In this document: positions 15,473-25,960 of the stretch, one piece after another | How positions within the stretch are numbered: the stretch's first letter is position 1 | How the letters are laid out: the number at the start of each line of letters is the position of its first letter | Source: Alphaproteobacteria bacterium | GTDB lineage: Bacteria > Pseudomonadota > Alphaproteobacteria > ATCC43930 > CGMCC-115725 | Assembly (NCBI GenBank): GCA_030041335.1 | Contig: JASHOB010000073.1 | Location: forward strand, 1-40,924 | DNA: 40,924 nt | Direction of reading: 5' to 3' | Position numbers and translations under genes: made by a program | Notes under the pieces: model-generated | The model's input: only the letters and a program-made list of their open reading frames with translations | What the model was told of the DNA's origin: nothing | Databases searched by the model: none

Positions 15473-16324
15473 TCAACCGCGCTCGCGGCGATTGAGGAAG
15501 GCGAGCCGCTCCAGCAGATGGACGTCCTGCTCGCTTTTTAGCAGCGCGCCGTAAAGCGGCGGGATCAGCTTGCCGGGCTCGCGCGACCGTAGTGCCTCGG
15601 GAGGAATATCCTCGACCATGAGCAGCTTCAGCCAGTCGAGCAGTTCAGAGGTCGAGGGCTTTTTTTTCAGACCCGGCACGTTGCGCAATTCGTAAAACGC
15701 GTTCAATGCCTCCCGGACCAGGTTTTTCTGAATGTCGGGAAAGTGCACCTGGACAATTTGCGTCATGGTTTCCCGATCCGGGAAACGAATGTAGTGGAAG
15801 AAACAGCGGCGAAGAAACGCGTCGGGTAATTCCTTCTCGTTGTTGGAGGTGATGACCACGATCGGTCGGTGCTGCGCTACGACGCGCTCTTTGGTCTCAT
15901 AGACGTAGAACTCCATGCGGTCGAGTTCGAGGAGCAGATCATTGGGGAATTCAATATCGGCCTTATCGATCTCGTCGATGAGCAGCACCGGCCGCTCCGA
16001 CGTTGTGAATGCATCCCAGAGCTTGCCGCGCTTGATGTAGTTGGCGATGTCATGGACCTTCGCCTCGCCGAGCTGGGAATCGCGCAATCGCGCCACCGCA
16101 TCGTATTCGTATAAACCTTGCTGTGCTTTGGTGGTCGATTTGATGTGCCACGGGATCAATTCCTTGCCCAGGGCCTTGGCGATTTCTTCGGCCAGGATGG
16201 TCTTGCCTGTGCCAGGTTCGCCCTTCACCAGCAATGGCCGTTCCAGCGCGATTGCGGCATTAACCGCGACATTCAAATCCGCCGTGGCCACGTAGGTCTC
16301 GGTGCCTTCAAAACGAACCGACAT
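15473..16324 (-). CDS. MoxR-family AAA+ ATPase
   Basis: The start chosen is the ATG at 16322-16324 (MSVRFEGTETYVA), with AGGAAAG upstream; the frame is open 55 codons further but that extension is not family-like. Walker A is GEPGTGKT (residues 35-42), Walker B is LLIDEID (about 114-120), and sensor 1 is IVVITSNN. The arginine-finger region reads PDAFLRRCFFHYIRFP, as in MoxR/RavA-type ATPases. At 283 aa the size fits the short CoxD/MoxR class. It is separated from the VWA gene by about 100 bases on the same strand, and the two probably form one unit. Confidence 0.93.
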   Translation of the reverse strand: MSVRFEGTETYVATADLNVAVNAAIALERPLLVKGEPGTGKTILAEEIAKALGKELIPWHIKSTTKAQQGLYEYDAVARLRDSQLGEAKVHDIANYIKRGKLWDAFTTSERPVLLIDEIDKADIEFPNDLLLELDRMEFYVYETKERVVAQHRPIVVITSNNEKELPDAFLRRCFFHYIRFPDRETMTQIVQVHFPDIQKNLVREALNAFYELRNVPGLKKKPSTSELLDWLKLLMVEDIPPEALRSREPGKLIPPLYGALLKSEQDVHLLERLAFLNRRERG

Positions 16325-16655
16325 GTCTTTCCTATCGTGTTTGATGGGCTTGCAAGGGCGGCGGAGGCTCCCCAGACCGGCGTGCACGTGGCTGGCGTGG
16401 GCTTCTGCCGCAGGATAACTATTGATCATAGCCTTGGCCCACACGCGCGCAAACGGTGTTGGGTAAAAATGGCCACGCGCCGCTACCATTTCGCCGGCTG
16501 CGGAAAGCGCTTGTCTCGCCGCCGAGGGGCGGGGCCGGCAAGCTGACGAAACTTACGCAACAGAGGCCAAGACCCGACGGTGCGGGCAACCCCCATCATG
16601 CACCCGAGGGCTGATCGCGCGCGAGACCTGTGATGAAGAAAGCGGGGCCGTCGCC
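16325..16655. other. Upstream region of moxR
   Basis: About 330 bases between the stop of the CMD-family gene and moxR, all on the minus strand. Open frames that cross it are extensions of the moxR frame or out of phase. I see no clear promoter hexamers or hairpin. Confidence 0.4.
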
Positions 16656-17222
16656 TCAATGTTCTGCAAGTGGCGCCAACGGCACTGCGTCGGGTGGGAT
16701 CGCGGATTGATTGACATTCAGTGCCATCGCCACCAGGGAGTAGTAGCCTACTGTTCCAATGAGATCGACGACGCCTTGCAAGCCGAACGCCTCTCTCACC
16801 GCCGCGAAGGCCTGATCGCTTACTTTCTTCGTTGCAAGTAATTGGCTGACAAAGTCGTAGATGACGAACTCCTCGCGACTGAGACTGGGCGGGCGCTGGC
16901 CTTCCGCAATGGCATCGATGATGGCGGGGTCGAGACCCGCCTTCAGACCCAATTCGCGATGCGCATACCATTCATATTGCGCGGTCCAGAAACGCGCGGT
17001 GCATAGAATCGCGAGCTCCCGTAGCGGTTGCGGTAGAACACTATCGAACCGCACATAGGCGCCGAGGCGCTGCGCCAGATCGCCCATGACGGGACTGTGG
17101 ATCAGCACTGGAAACGGGCCGCGGAGCGACCCGCGCGGGCCGGCGATGATGGCGTCGGCCATCCGCTTTTGCTCCGGCGTCATGGCGTCGGCCGACGGTA
17201 GCTGGAAACGCTCTTTACTCAT
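16656..17222 (-). CDS. Carboxymuconolactone decarboxylase (CMD) family protein
   Basis: A 188-aa all-helical protein from the ATG at 17220-17222. The family signature is LRELAILCTARFWTAQYEWYAHRELG, here split by position: a Cys followed by the conserved E and H of the helical pair. The AhpD-type CxxC redox pair is absent, so a peroxidase role is unlikely, and gamma-carboxymuconolactone decarboxylase proper is shorter. The closest description is an uncharacterised CMD-domain protein. It begins about 80 bases past the tatA stop on the same strand. Confidence 0.85.
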   Translation of the reverse strand: MSKERFQLPSADAMTPEQKRMADAIIAGPRGSLRGPFPVLIHSPVMGDLAQRLGAYVRFDSVLPQPLRELAILCTARFWTAQYEWYAHRELGLKAGLDPAIIDAIAEGQRPPSLSREEFVIYDFVSQLLATKKVSDQAFAAVREAFGLQGVVDLIGTVGYYSLVAMALNVNQSAIPPDAVPLAPLAEH

Positions 17223-17305
17223 GGAATCTGCCCCGCCACTCTGTTGTCGTTGTGGGGGTTCATTACCGCCGGAGCGCGCCGGCGCCAAGTAATCGAACCG
17301 CCGAC

Positions 17306-17542
17306 CTAGCTGCTTTTTTGGACGGTCTCGCCGGCAACGCCGCTCGCAGGCGCACTAGTCGCCTGGTTCGTAACCTGCGGTTTGCCGGCATCGGCGGTTT
17401 CGTCTTCTTTCATGCCGGACTTGAACGCCTTAATACCCTTGGCGAAGTCCCCCATGATGCCCGACAGCTTCCCGCGCCCGCCGAACAGCAGCGCGATCAC
17501 CGCGAGGACGATCAGCCAATGCCAAATGCTACCAAAACCCAT
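17306..17542 (-). CDS. tatA: Twin-arginine translocase subunit TatA
   Basis: A 78-aa protein opening [26 protein letters not shown]. That is one N-terminal membrane helix, the Phe-Gly hinge, and then an amphipathic helix ([18 protein letters not shown]) followed by an acidic/Ala-rich tail, the standard TatA/E layout. TatA oligomers form the pore through which folded proteins cross the inner membrane. The start is the ATG at 17540-17542, supported by an upstream GGAGCAAGG. There is no tatB or tatC beside it, whereas many alphaproteobacteria have tatABC together, so this may be a separate or duplicated tatA. Confidence 0.93.
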   Translation of the reverse strand: MGFGSIWHWLIVLAVIALLFGGRGKLSGIMGDFAKGIKAFKSGMKEDETADAGKPQVTNQATSAPASGVAGETVQKSS

Positions 17543-17659
17543 GACCTTGCTCCACGGACGTTCGCCCCCCAAGGGGGGTTCATCAGCCGATGATGGCGCC
17601 GCCTTGCCAGGCGAAAGTCAAGGGGAATCGCGTGGCTCAAGGCTTCCGTCCAACCCGAT

Positions 17660-17683
17660 GGCCGGGCCCAAAGGGGCCCGGCC
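17660..17683 (-). terminator. Strong GC hairpin downstream of the 111-aa gene
   Basis: GGCCGGGCCC and GGGCCCGGCC form a perfect 10-base stem around a 4-base loop, placed about 24 bases after the stop of the minus-strand gene at 17707. No T run follows, so termination may need Rho or be partial. A second compact repeat (CCCCCC AA GGGGGG, 17565-17578) lies just ahead of tatA. Confidence 0.45.
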
Positions 17684-17706
17684 CCGGTCGTTCGGGCGCC
17701 AACCCG

Positions 17707-18042
17707 CTATTGGTTGTCTGGCAGTGTTGCGGTCTGCCCGTTCAGTTGCTGGAGATTGAGCCGCGCCGTTTCGGCATCCTCAGCCTGATCAACATCCGCC
17801 AGGGAACCGCGCGTGAACTCGCTTGGCGCGCGACGTTCGCCGACGACGGGGTGGCTCATCCGGTCGGCAGGTTCTGACGCAACATCGCTGCCGCTATAGG
17901 TTCCACCACCTGGCGCAACGTCCATGCCGTAACTGCCGGCGCGGGCGCCGTTCGGGTAATTCCGGTCTTGCGCCAAACCAGGCATTGCCAACGCGATCCC
18001 GCTCGCCAGGACCAGCGAGCCTAAGACCCATTTCGCTGTCAT
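17707..18042 (-). CDS. Exported hypothetical protein, 111 aa
   Basis: The ATG at 18040-18042 follows GAGAGG. The product begins MTAKWVLGSLVLASGIALAM with PGLAQ at the probable cleavage site, so it is exported through Sec. The mature part is Gly/Ser-rich at first (GSYGMDVAPGGGTYSGSD), then acidic with an Asp/Ala/Gln helix near the end (DVDQAEDAETARLNLQQLNG). There is no Cys in the mature part and no known motif. It may be a small periplasmic or surface protein. A GC hairpin lies downstream, and the gene is divergent from xthA. Confidence 0.7.
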   Translation of the reverse strand: MTAKWVLGSLVLASGIALAMPGLAQDRNYPNGARAGSYGMDVAPGGGTYSGSDVASEPADRMSHPVVGERRAPSEFTRGSLADVDQAEDAETARLNLQQLNGQTATLPDNQ

Positions 18043-18191
18043 TTCCAAACCTCTCATGCAGTTGCCAGTAAGCCGATTCAACAAGCCGAATGTGGAACCA
18101 GTAGGGCGCCGGACGCCGCGATTATGCCGCCTTTGGCACGATTCGGACACATGATTGACCCGAATCCGCCCCCGCCGATAGTGTGCTCGCC

Positions 18192-18989
18192 ATGGCCGTT
18201 ACTATCGCGACTTGGAATATCAATTCGGTGCGGCTGCGCGTCGACGTCGTAAGGCGCTTTCTGCTCGAGGCCGATCCCGACATTCTGTGCCTGCAGGAGA
18301 CCAAGACGCCGGACGAACTTTTCCCCCGCGAGGCATTCGCGGCGCTCGGCTACGTGCACCAGCTCGTTCACGGGATGAAAGCCTACAATGGCATCGCCGT
18401 GATCTCTCGGATTCCATTTGAGGATCACGGCACGCAGAGCTGGTGCGAACGCGCCGACTGTCGGCATGGTCATGTCACCTTGGCAAACGGCATTGAGCTG
18501 CATGACGTTTATGTTCCGGCGGGCGGCGACATTCCCGACCCGGACGAAAATCCGAAGTTCAGGCACAAGCTCCAATTTCTCGATGAGATCGCAGCCTGGT
18601 TCGCCAAGGAGCGGCGCGCGTCGAGACCGATGGTGCTCGTCGGCGATCTGAACATCGCGCCGCTGCAGAACGACGTTTGGTCCCACAAACAATTGCTCAG
18701 GGTTGTAAGCCACACGCCGATCGAAGTGAAAAAGCTAAAGGCGCTGCAAAGGGCCTCGCGCTTCGTCGATGCGGTGCGCCATTTCGTGCCGGCCAGCGAG
18801 AAGCTCTACACCTGGTGGAGCTACCGCAACATCGATTGGGCGAAGTCGGATCGTGGCCGCCGCCTCGATCATATCTGGATCACGCCGCCGCTGCGCGAGC
18901 GGCTTCTCGCCGCCGCGGTGCATCGCGAGGCGCGTGGCTGGGAGCTTGCCTCCGACCATGTCCCCGTGGTGATGAGGCTCGCGAGCTGA
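18192..18989 (+). CDS. xthA: Exodeoxyribonuclease III
   Basis: A 265-aa AP endonuclease and 3'-5' exonuclease of base excision repair, acting on abasic sites and 3' blocked ends. The ATG at 18192 (MAVTIATWNINSVRLR) gives the family N terminus. Catalytic positions are visible: Asn9 in TWNINS, Glu36 in LQETK, the metal/DNA site VLVGDLNIAP, the RLDHIW block, and the terminal SDHVPVV with the catalytic Asp-His. The length matches the family. The start of the frame at a GTG nine bases upstream is less likely. It is divergent from the small exported protein gene, with a short shared upstream region. Confidence 0.96.
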   Translation: MAVTIATWNINSVRLRVDVVRRFLLEADPDILCLQETKTPDELFPREAFAALGYVHQLVHGMKAYNGIAVISRIPFEDHGTQSWCERADCRHGHVTLANGIELHDVYVPAGGDIPDPDENPKFRHKLQFLDEIAAWFAKERRASRPMVLVGDLNIAPLQNDVWSHKQLLRVVSHTPIEVKKLKALQRASRFVDAVRHFVPASEKLYTWWSYRNIDWAKSDRGRRLDHIWITPPLRERLLAAAVHREARGWELASDHVPVVMRLAS

Positions 18990-19429
18990 TTCTTGAGGCC
19001 GTGATGACCCCGGTGCGGGGGAATAGAAGCGGCTCATCAACGCAACTCACGAGCTCGGGAGAGCAATCGCCGCAGTTAAATCCCGCGTGATGATGGTCCT
19101 GCCCCTATTGTCGGTAGCCTTGCGAGCAATGATGAGCTGTTGCGGTTCGAAAGGACCAATATCGGATTGTCCCTTGAGGGCGGTTTCGAGCTCGAGCAGC
19201 CCGCGTCGGCCAGGTCGCGTGCCCGCGACGACTTCCGGCTCAAGCAATCTGCCGGCTGAGACCCGGTTGGCACCCGAACGCCAAGCCCGGCCGAGCCCCG
19301 GCCCCGGGTGGCGCATTCCTTTGCGGTTCCTTCAAGCCGGCCACCGCATTCGCGTCCTCCGGCCAGGGCGGAAGCCGGCGAACTGAGCGCGATTATGCAG
19401 GGATGATTGGCATCAAAGCGAAATTCTGA
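18990..19429. other. Convergent gap between xthA and acs
   Basis: About 440 bases. A minus-strand frame at 19047-19316 (89 codons) has coding-like composition in its last 60 codons (VVAGTRPGRRGLLELETAL, then QLIIARKATDNRGRTIIT) but has no ribosome binding site at proper distance and no family I recognise. It could be a small hypothetical gene or a fragment. Confidence 0.3.
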
Positions 19430-21367
<1,938 letters not shown>

Positions 21368-21490
21368 GGCTCAGGTTCCCTTGTTCAACCTTGCCGAATT
21401 GTCGCGCGCCCCGCGCGGCGATACAAGACATTCACACGGTGTTCCGGCCGACGCCTTGGTGCTCGCCGGATCAAACGCTGAAGAACTGGA

Positions 21491-22327
21491 TCAGCTCTTG
21501 ATCGGCAGCCAAATTTCGATCCGCCCGGTACCGGTCTGCCCGTTGAAGTCTTCGCCGTAGAATTCGTAATCGGGCGAGTCTGCGAGCATGTAGCCGGACC
21601 GCGGCAGCCATTTGTTCCAGATCGTGTAGACCGTCGATCGTATGGTCGAGACATGACCGCGGTGGCGGAACACGGCGTAGCGTTGTTGGGGGATGCGGAT
21701 GTGCCGGAACTCGGGTGGCAGCTCGCTGAAGTCCCGCACCTCGAGCCCGGCGATGTATTCGAAGCTGCCGCTGCCGTCCATGTTGCAGCAGACGCCGTAA
21801 GTGGCGAATCCGACCTGGCCCTCGATATGTCCGATATAGGGCACGAAGCGTTGCCACAGGAACGGAATCCCTTGATTGGTATCGAAGGTGTAGCGTTCGC
21901 CCAGACCCGCCACCAAAGTGACGCGGCCTTGCTCGAAGCGCGGTTGCTCTAGGGCAACGAAATTTTCAGTCATGCCGAAAGCCTCCACGAGTTTGATGTT
22001 GCTGGTATGCCCCTGCGTCCGCACTGCGTCCGGCGTCTGCCCGAATTGGTCGCGGAACGCGCGGGTGAAGGCCTCGTGCGAGGCATAGCCCGCCGCGATG
22101 GCGACACCAAGGATGTCGGCGGCCCCTGCGGCCAGCTGCCGCGCGGCCTCGGTCAGGCGCCGTGCGCGAACATAGGACATGACGGAGAGGCCGGTCGCGG
22201 CGCCGAATGCCCGCAACAAATGGAAGCGCGATACCTTTACAAAATCTGCAATCTCGGCCAGCGAAAGCTCGCCGCCGAGATGCGTCTCGATATACCAAAC
22301 GGCGCCGCCGACCGGATCCGGATTCAT
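21491..22327 (-). CDS. AraC-family regulator with GyrI-like effector domain
   Basis: A 278-aa protein from the ATG at 22325-22327. The N-terminal 110 residues are an AraC DNA-binding domain: two HTH units, the first with LAEIADFVKVSRFHLLRAF, the second with ILGVAIAAGYASHEAFTRAFRD, ending in FGQTPDAVR. The C-terminal part (VALEQPRFEQGRVTLVAGLGERYTF to RIEIWLPIKS) is the GyrI-like/BmrR-type small-molecule binding fold of Rob and SoxS-like regulators. It is divergent from the SDR gene, with about 100 bases between the start codons, so it may control the SDR. Confidence 0.9.
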   Translation of the reverse strand: MNPDPVGGAVWYIETHLGGELSLAEIADFVKVSRFHLLRAFGAATGLSVMSYVRARRLTEAARQLAAGAADILGVAIAAGYASHEAFTRAFRDQFGQTPDAVRTQGHTSNIKLVEAFGMTENFVALEQPRFEQGRVTLVAGLGERYTFDTNQGIPFLWQRFVPYIGHIEGQVGFATYGVCCNMDGSGSFEYIAGLEVRDFSELPPEFRHIRIPQQRYAVFRHRGHVSTIRSTVYTIWNKWLPRSGYMLADSPDYEFYGEDFNGQTGTGRIEIWLPIKS

Positions 22328-22431
22328 GGCGTCCCCCACCAGGATCCAATAATGATGCGGTTTGTCTGGGCAATGTCGCTTGATCGGAATTGCGGTTGCG
22401 GTGATAGAGGGAGGAGGAAACGGAGGAAGGC

Positions 22432-23193
22432 ATGAGACTCGAAAACAAAGTGGCAATCGTTACCGGCGGCGGCTCGGGCTTCGGGGCGGCCATTGCCAAG
22501 CGCTTCGCCGAGGAAGGCGCAAAGCTCGTTGTCAACGACATCAATGATGCCAACGGCGAGCGCATCGCCGGCGAGATCGAGCGCGCGCAGGGCCAGGGCA
22601 CGGCGTTCTATGTCCATGGCGATGTCTCCGTGAACGCGGCGATGGCGGCTCTGGCACGGGCCACACTCGACCGCTTCGGCCGGATCGACATCATGGTCAA
22701 CAATGCCGGAACGACGCACGAGAACGGGCCGATGCTCGAAGTGCCGGAACAGGTGTTCGACCGGGTGTTCGCGGTCAACGTCAAATCGCTCTATCTCTCG
22801 GCGCTGCACATGGTGCCAGCAATGCGGCGACAAGGGGGCGGCGTCATCCTCAACACCGCCTCGACCGCGGGTCTCCGCGCGCGGGGCGGCCTGGTCTGGT
22901 ACTGTGCCTCGAAGGGTGCCGCGGTGATGGCAACCAAGTCGATGGCGCACGAGCTGGCGGCCGACAGGATCCGGGTCAATGCGCTTTGCCCGGTCGCCGG
23001 CGAGACGCCGTTGCTGCCGACCTTCATGGGCGGCGACACACCTGAACTCCGCGCCAAGTTCCTGTCCTCGATTCCGCTTGGGCGGTTCGCACAGCCGCGC
23101 GACGTCGCCAACGCCGCGCTCTATCTCGCTTCCGAAGAAGCCGACTTTATCACCGGGGTCGCTTTCGAGGTCGATGGCGGACGCTGCATCTAG
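22432..23193 (+). CDS. SDR family oxidoreductase
   Basis: A 253-aa short-chain dehydrogenase/reductase. The cofactor site is TGGGSGFG (11-18), the structural motif is NNAG (90-93), and the catalytic set is Ser144, Tyr157 and Lys161 in YCASK. The C terminus ITGVAFEVDGGRCI is characteristic of FabG-like glucose/3-oxoacyl dehydrogenases. An excellent purine-rich ribosome binding site (GGAGGAAGGC) precedes the ATG. The substrate is undefined. It is convergent with the liv operon and divergent from the AraC-type regulator. Confidence 0.92.
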   Translation: MRLENKVAIVTGGGSGFGAAIAKRFAEEGAKLVVNDINDANGERIAGEIERAQGQGTAFYVHGDVSVNAAMAALARATLDRFGRIDIMVNNAGTTHENGPMLEVPEQVFDRVFAVNVKSLYLSALHMVPAMRRQGGGVILNTASTAGLRARGGLVWYCASKGAAVMATKSMAHELAADRIRVNALCPVAGETPLLPTFMGGDTPELRAKFLSSIPLGRFAQPRDVANAALYLASEEADFITGVAFEVDGGRCI

Positions 23194-23369
23194 AGTTTTG
23201 CCGATGTGAATTTAGGGCTTCAACTTTCCGCGTCACCCAATACGCAACGTACGCCGCTGCCCGGTGCAACCGCTACGCCCAGGCAAACGACGCCTCACTG
23301 GTTCGGACATGCCGCACCACCCAAAACCATTGAAGCGGCGCTGCCGAGGCCGGGCCGCGAGCCGCGGGC

Positions 23370-24098
23370 TCAATGGCTGGTCGCTCGAGCGTCGATGCCC
23401 ATGAGCGCCGAGAGCTTATCCGGCTCCCCGAGCAACGGCGCGCTGTCGCCGTCATAGACGACGCGGCCACGATCCAGCACCATCGCCTTGGCACAGACGC
23501 CGAGCGCGAGCTTGGCGTGTTGTTCAACCAGAAGGATCGCGACCTTATCGTCGCGGCGCAATGTCTCGATGCCGGCAAGCACCGCGTCGACAATTACCGG
23601 TGCCAGGCCCTCAAGCGGCTCGTCCATCAACACGATCTGCGGGTCGCTCATCAACGCTCGGCCGATCGAAAGCATTTGTTGCTCTCCGCCCGACAACTGG
23701 CCGCCGAAATGGGTGCGCCGCTCGGCGAGGGGCGGGAACAGCTCGTAGACCCGCGCCGCGGTCCAGCGCTGGCTGCCACCGGGCGGCCGTGCGACATCGA
23801 GGTTTTCGGCAACCGTTAGCGACCGGAATATCTCACGCTCCTGTGGCACCCACGCCAGGCCGAGCCGGTTGCGCCGATATGGCGCCGAGCGGGAGATATC
23901 GCGGCCAGCAAAGCTGACCGTGCCACTGTGCAACGTCGTGTGGCCCATCACCGTGCCGAGCAGGGTCGACTTGCCGACGCCATTGCGGCCGAGAAGCGCC
24001 AGCGTCCCTCGCGGCGCCAGGGTCATCGACACGCCCTCGAGCACCACGGTCTCGCCAAATCCAGCACGGACATTCTGGAGGACGAGGCCGTCGCTCAT
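23370..24098 (-). CDS. livF: Branched-chain amino acid ABC transporter ATPase LivF
   Basis: The second ATP-binding subunit of a HAAT-type importer, 242 aa. Walker A is LLGRNGVGKST, the Q-loop region is WVPQEREIF, the signature is LSGGEQQMLSIGRAL and Walker B is IVLMDEP, continuing LEGLAPVIV, which is typical of LivF. It overlaps the livG stop by four bases (ATGA), giving translational coupling. It is the last gene of the unit. The substrate could be a branched-chain amino acid, an amide or urea; the family does not decide this. Confidence 0.95.
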   Translation of the reverse strand: MSDGLVLQNVRAGFGETVVLEGVSMTLAPRGTLALLGRNGVGKSTLLGTVMGHTTLHSGTVSFAGRDISRSAPYRRNRLGLAWVPQEREIFRSLTVAENLDVARPPGGSQRWTAARVYELFPPLAERRTHFGGQLSGGEQQMLSIGRALMSDPQIVLMDEPLEGLAPVIVDAVLAGIETLRRDDKVAILLVEQHAKLALGVCAKAMVLDRGRVVYDGDSAPLLGEPDKLSALMGIDARATSH

Positions 24099-24886
24099 CG
24101 GTGCTCGCGTTCGCCGAGATAGACGTCACGCACGCGCGCGTCGCCCGCAATCTCTCGCGGCGTGCCTTCAAGCATGATCGTGCCCTGCACCAATACCGTT
24201 ACACGCCTGGCCAAACGGAACACCAGATCCATGTCGTGCTCGATGATGAGCAGTGCCAGATCCGCGGGCAGGCTCTCAATAACCTCGATGATGATGCCGC
24301 TCTCGGCGGACGGCACGCCCGCCGCCGGTTCGTCCAGCAGCAGTACCTTTGGTTCCAGCCCGAGCGCCACCGCGATTTCCAGGAGGCGCTGGCGCCCATA
24401 AGGTAGCTCGCGCACCAGCCGGCTCGCGTCGTCGGCGAGGCGCAAGCGCTCCAGTAGCGCATAGGCGGAAAGCAGTACCTCCCGATGCGAGCCGGCGGGG
24501 CGGAATAAGCGTCCACCGCTACCGAGCCGCTCGCCGATTGCGAGGCAGACATTTTCGAGGACGCTCAAGCCGCGGTACAGCGTATTGATCTGGAAGGTGC
24601 GGGCGAGGCCACGCTTGACACGCTGCTCCTGTGGCAGCGCCGTGACGTCGCTGCCGCCCAGCAAGATTCGGCCAGCGCTGGGCTTTAGCGCGCCGGTAAC
24701 CAGGTTGATAAAAGTGGTTTTGCCGGCCCCGTTGGGCCCGATCAGCGCATGTCGTGCGCCCTGCTCGAGCCGGAAATCGACGTTGCGGGTCACCGCCAAC
24801 GCGCCGAAGGAGCGCTCGAGCCCGCGGGTTTCCAACGCGAAATCCTGTTTCGCCGCATTGTCAGGCGGGGGTGGTTCCGCGACCAA
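24095..24886 (-). CDS. livG: Branched-chain amino acid ABC transporter ATPase LivG
   Basis: The first ATP-binding subunit, 263 aa. Walker A is LIGPNGAGKTT, followed by FINLVTGALKPSAG and the LivG-specific RGLARTFQI. The signature is degenerate: LPYGRQRLLEIAVAL replaces LSGGxxQ, a common LivG form. Walker B is VLLLDEP. The start is a TTG at 24886, nine bases past the livM stop with GAGAAAAAG ahead; no ATG or GTG is available before the conserved N terminus. In place of the usual NPTE after Walker B it reads GVPSAESG. Confidence 0.94.
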   Translation of the reverse strand: MVAEPPPPDNAAKQDFALETRGLERSFGALAVTRNVDFRLEQGARHALIGPNGAGKTTFINLVTGALKPSAGRILLGGSDVTALPQEQRVKRGLARTFQINTLYRGLSVLENVCLAIGERLGSGGRLFRPAGSHREVLLSAYALLERLRLADDASRLVRELPYGRQRLLEIAVALGLEPKVLLLDEPAAGVPSAESGIIIEVIESLPADLALLIIEHDMDLVFRLARRVTVLVQGTIMLEGTPREIAGDARVRDVYLGEREHR

Positions 24887-24895
24887 GGCTTTTTC

Positions 24896-25960
24896 TCACC
24901 CGATGTTTTCGCTCCCTGGGGTGGAGACCGACCTCCTGCGAGGACGTATCAAACGTGCGCCACGCTCGACCAGGCCGATTATGCCACCGCGCGCGAACAG
25001 CACGATCAGCAACAGGAACACGCCGATCCAGAAATACCAGTAGGTCGGATCGGCCTGCGCGAAGCGGTCCTGCAGAATCATGTAGATCGGGACTCCAAGG
25101 AAGGCGCCGTAGAGGCGGCCGACACCGCCGATGATAAGCATGATAACGACCGCCCCGGAGCGCTCGAAACTCAAAGTGTCGAGCGCGACGAGCTGCGTCG
25201 TCTCCGCGAGCAACGCCCCCGCGACGCCGCACAAGGCGGCAGAAATGACGTAGGCGGTCAGGCGGCGACGGAACACCGGCGAACCGATCGCGCGCATGCG
25301 CGCCTCGCTCTCGCGGATCCCGGTCAGCGAGCGGCCGAACGGGGAATAGATCAAGGTTCGCACCGCGAGCCAGCCAAGAAACAGCAGCACCAAACAATAG
25401 CAGTAAGCCGTCCGGCCATAGAGATCGAGTTCGAACACACCGAAGATCGGCGCGATCTCCATGCCTTGGAGACCGTTGGCGCCGCCGGTAAGCCCGGTCG
25501 CCTTGTTGGCGGCCTCGCCCAGCATCACCGCTACGATCAGGGTCAACATCAACTGCGTCAGGCCGGTGGTCCGGAGCACGACGAAGCCCGAGAGGAAACC
25601 CACCGCCGCCGCCGCCGCGGCGCCGGCGATCAGCAGGCTCAGGGGTTCGCTCCAGCCATGCGCCGACAGGATGCCGCAGAAATAAGCGCCGGAGCCGAAG
25701 AATGCCGCCTGCCCCAGGGTGATGACGCCGGCATAGCCCAAGATCAGATCGGTCGCGAGTGCGAACAGAATTGCGATGAAGACCTGTGCACCGAGTTGTC
25801 GGTAGTCGGGAAAGGCAAAATATCCGGCGGTCGCGAGCAGCCACGGCAGCGCTTCGTAAACGCGCGGATGATGACGGCGCGCGAGCCGGCGGACCGCCTC
25901 GGGCAGCGGCCGGTCGCGCACCGACGTGGTGGCGACCGACGGGAGCGGCGTGTCGCTCAC
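24896..25960 (-). CDS. livM: Branched-chain amino acid ABC transporter permease LivM
   Basis: A 354-aa integral membrane protein with about nine to ten hydrophobic segments after a 35-residue cytoplasmic lead. The conserved loop GRSLTGIRESEARMRAIG is the EAA-like ATPase contact of LivM, and AVVIMLIIGGVGRLYGAFLG is the usual block of LivM near the C terminus. The start is the GTG at 25958-25960, overlapping the livH stop by four bases (GTGA). Confidence 0.95.
   Translation of the reverse strand: MSDTPLPSVATTSVRDRPLPEAVRRLARRHHPRVYEALPWLLATAGYFAFPDYRQLGAQVFIAILFALATDLILGYAGVITLGQAAFFGSGAYFCGILSAHGWSEPLSLLIAGAAAAAAVGFLSGFVVLRTTGLTQLMLTLIVAVMLGEAANKATGLTGGANGLQGMEIAPIFGVFELDLYGRTAYCYCLVLLFLGWLAVRTLIYSPFGRSLTGIRESEARMRAIGSPVFRRRLTAYVISAALCGVAGALLAETTQLVALDTLSFERSGAVVIMLIIGGVGRLYGAFLGVPIYMILQDRFAQADPTYWYFWIGVFLLLIVLFARGGIIGLVERGARLIRPRRRSVSTPGSENIG

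Noticed and set aside
17565-17578. CCCCCC-AA-GGGGGG as an intrinsic terminator
   Set aside because: The loop is too short for a stable hairpin and no T run follows; it was only mentioned next to the larger hairpin at 17660-17683.
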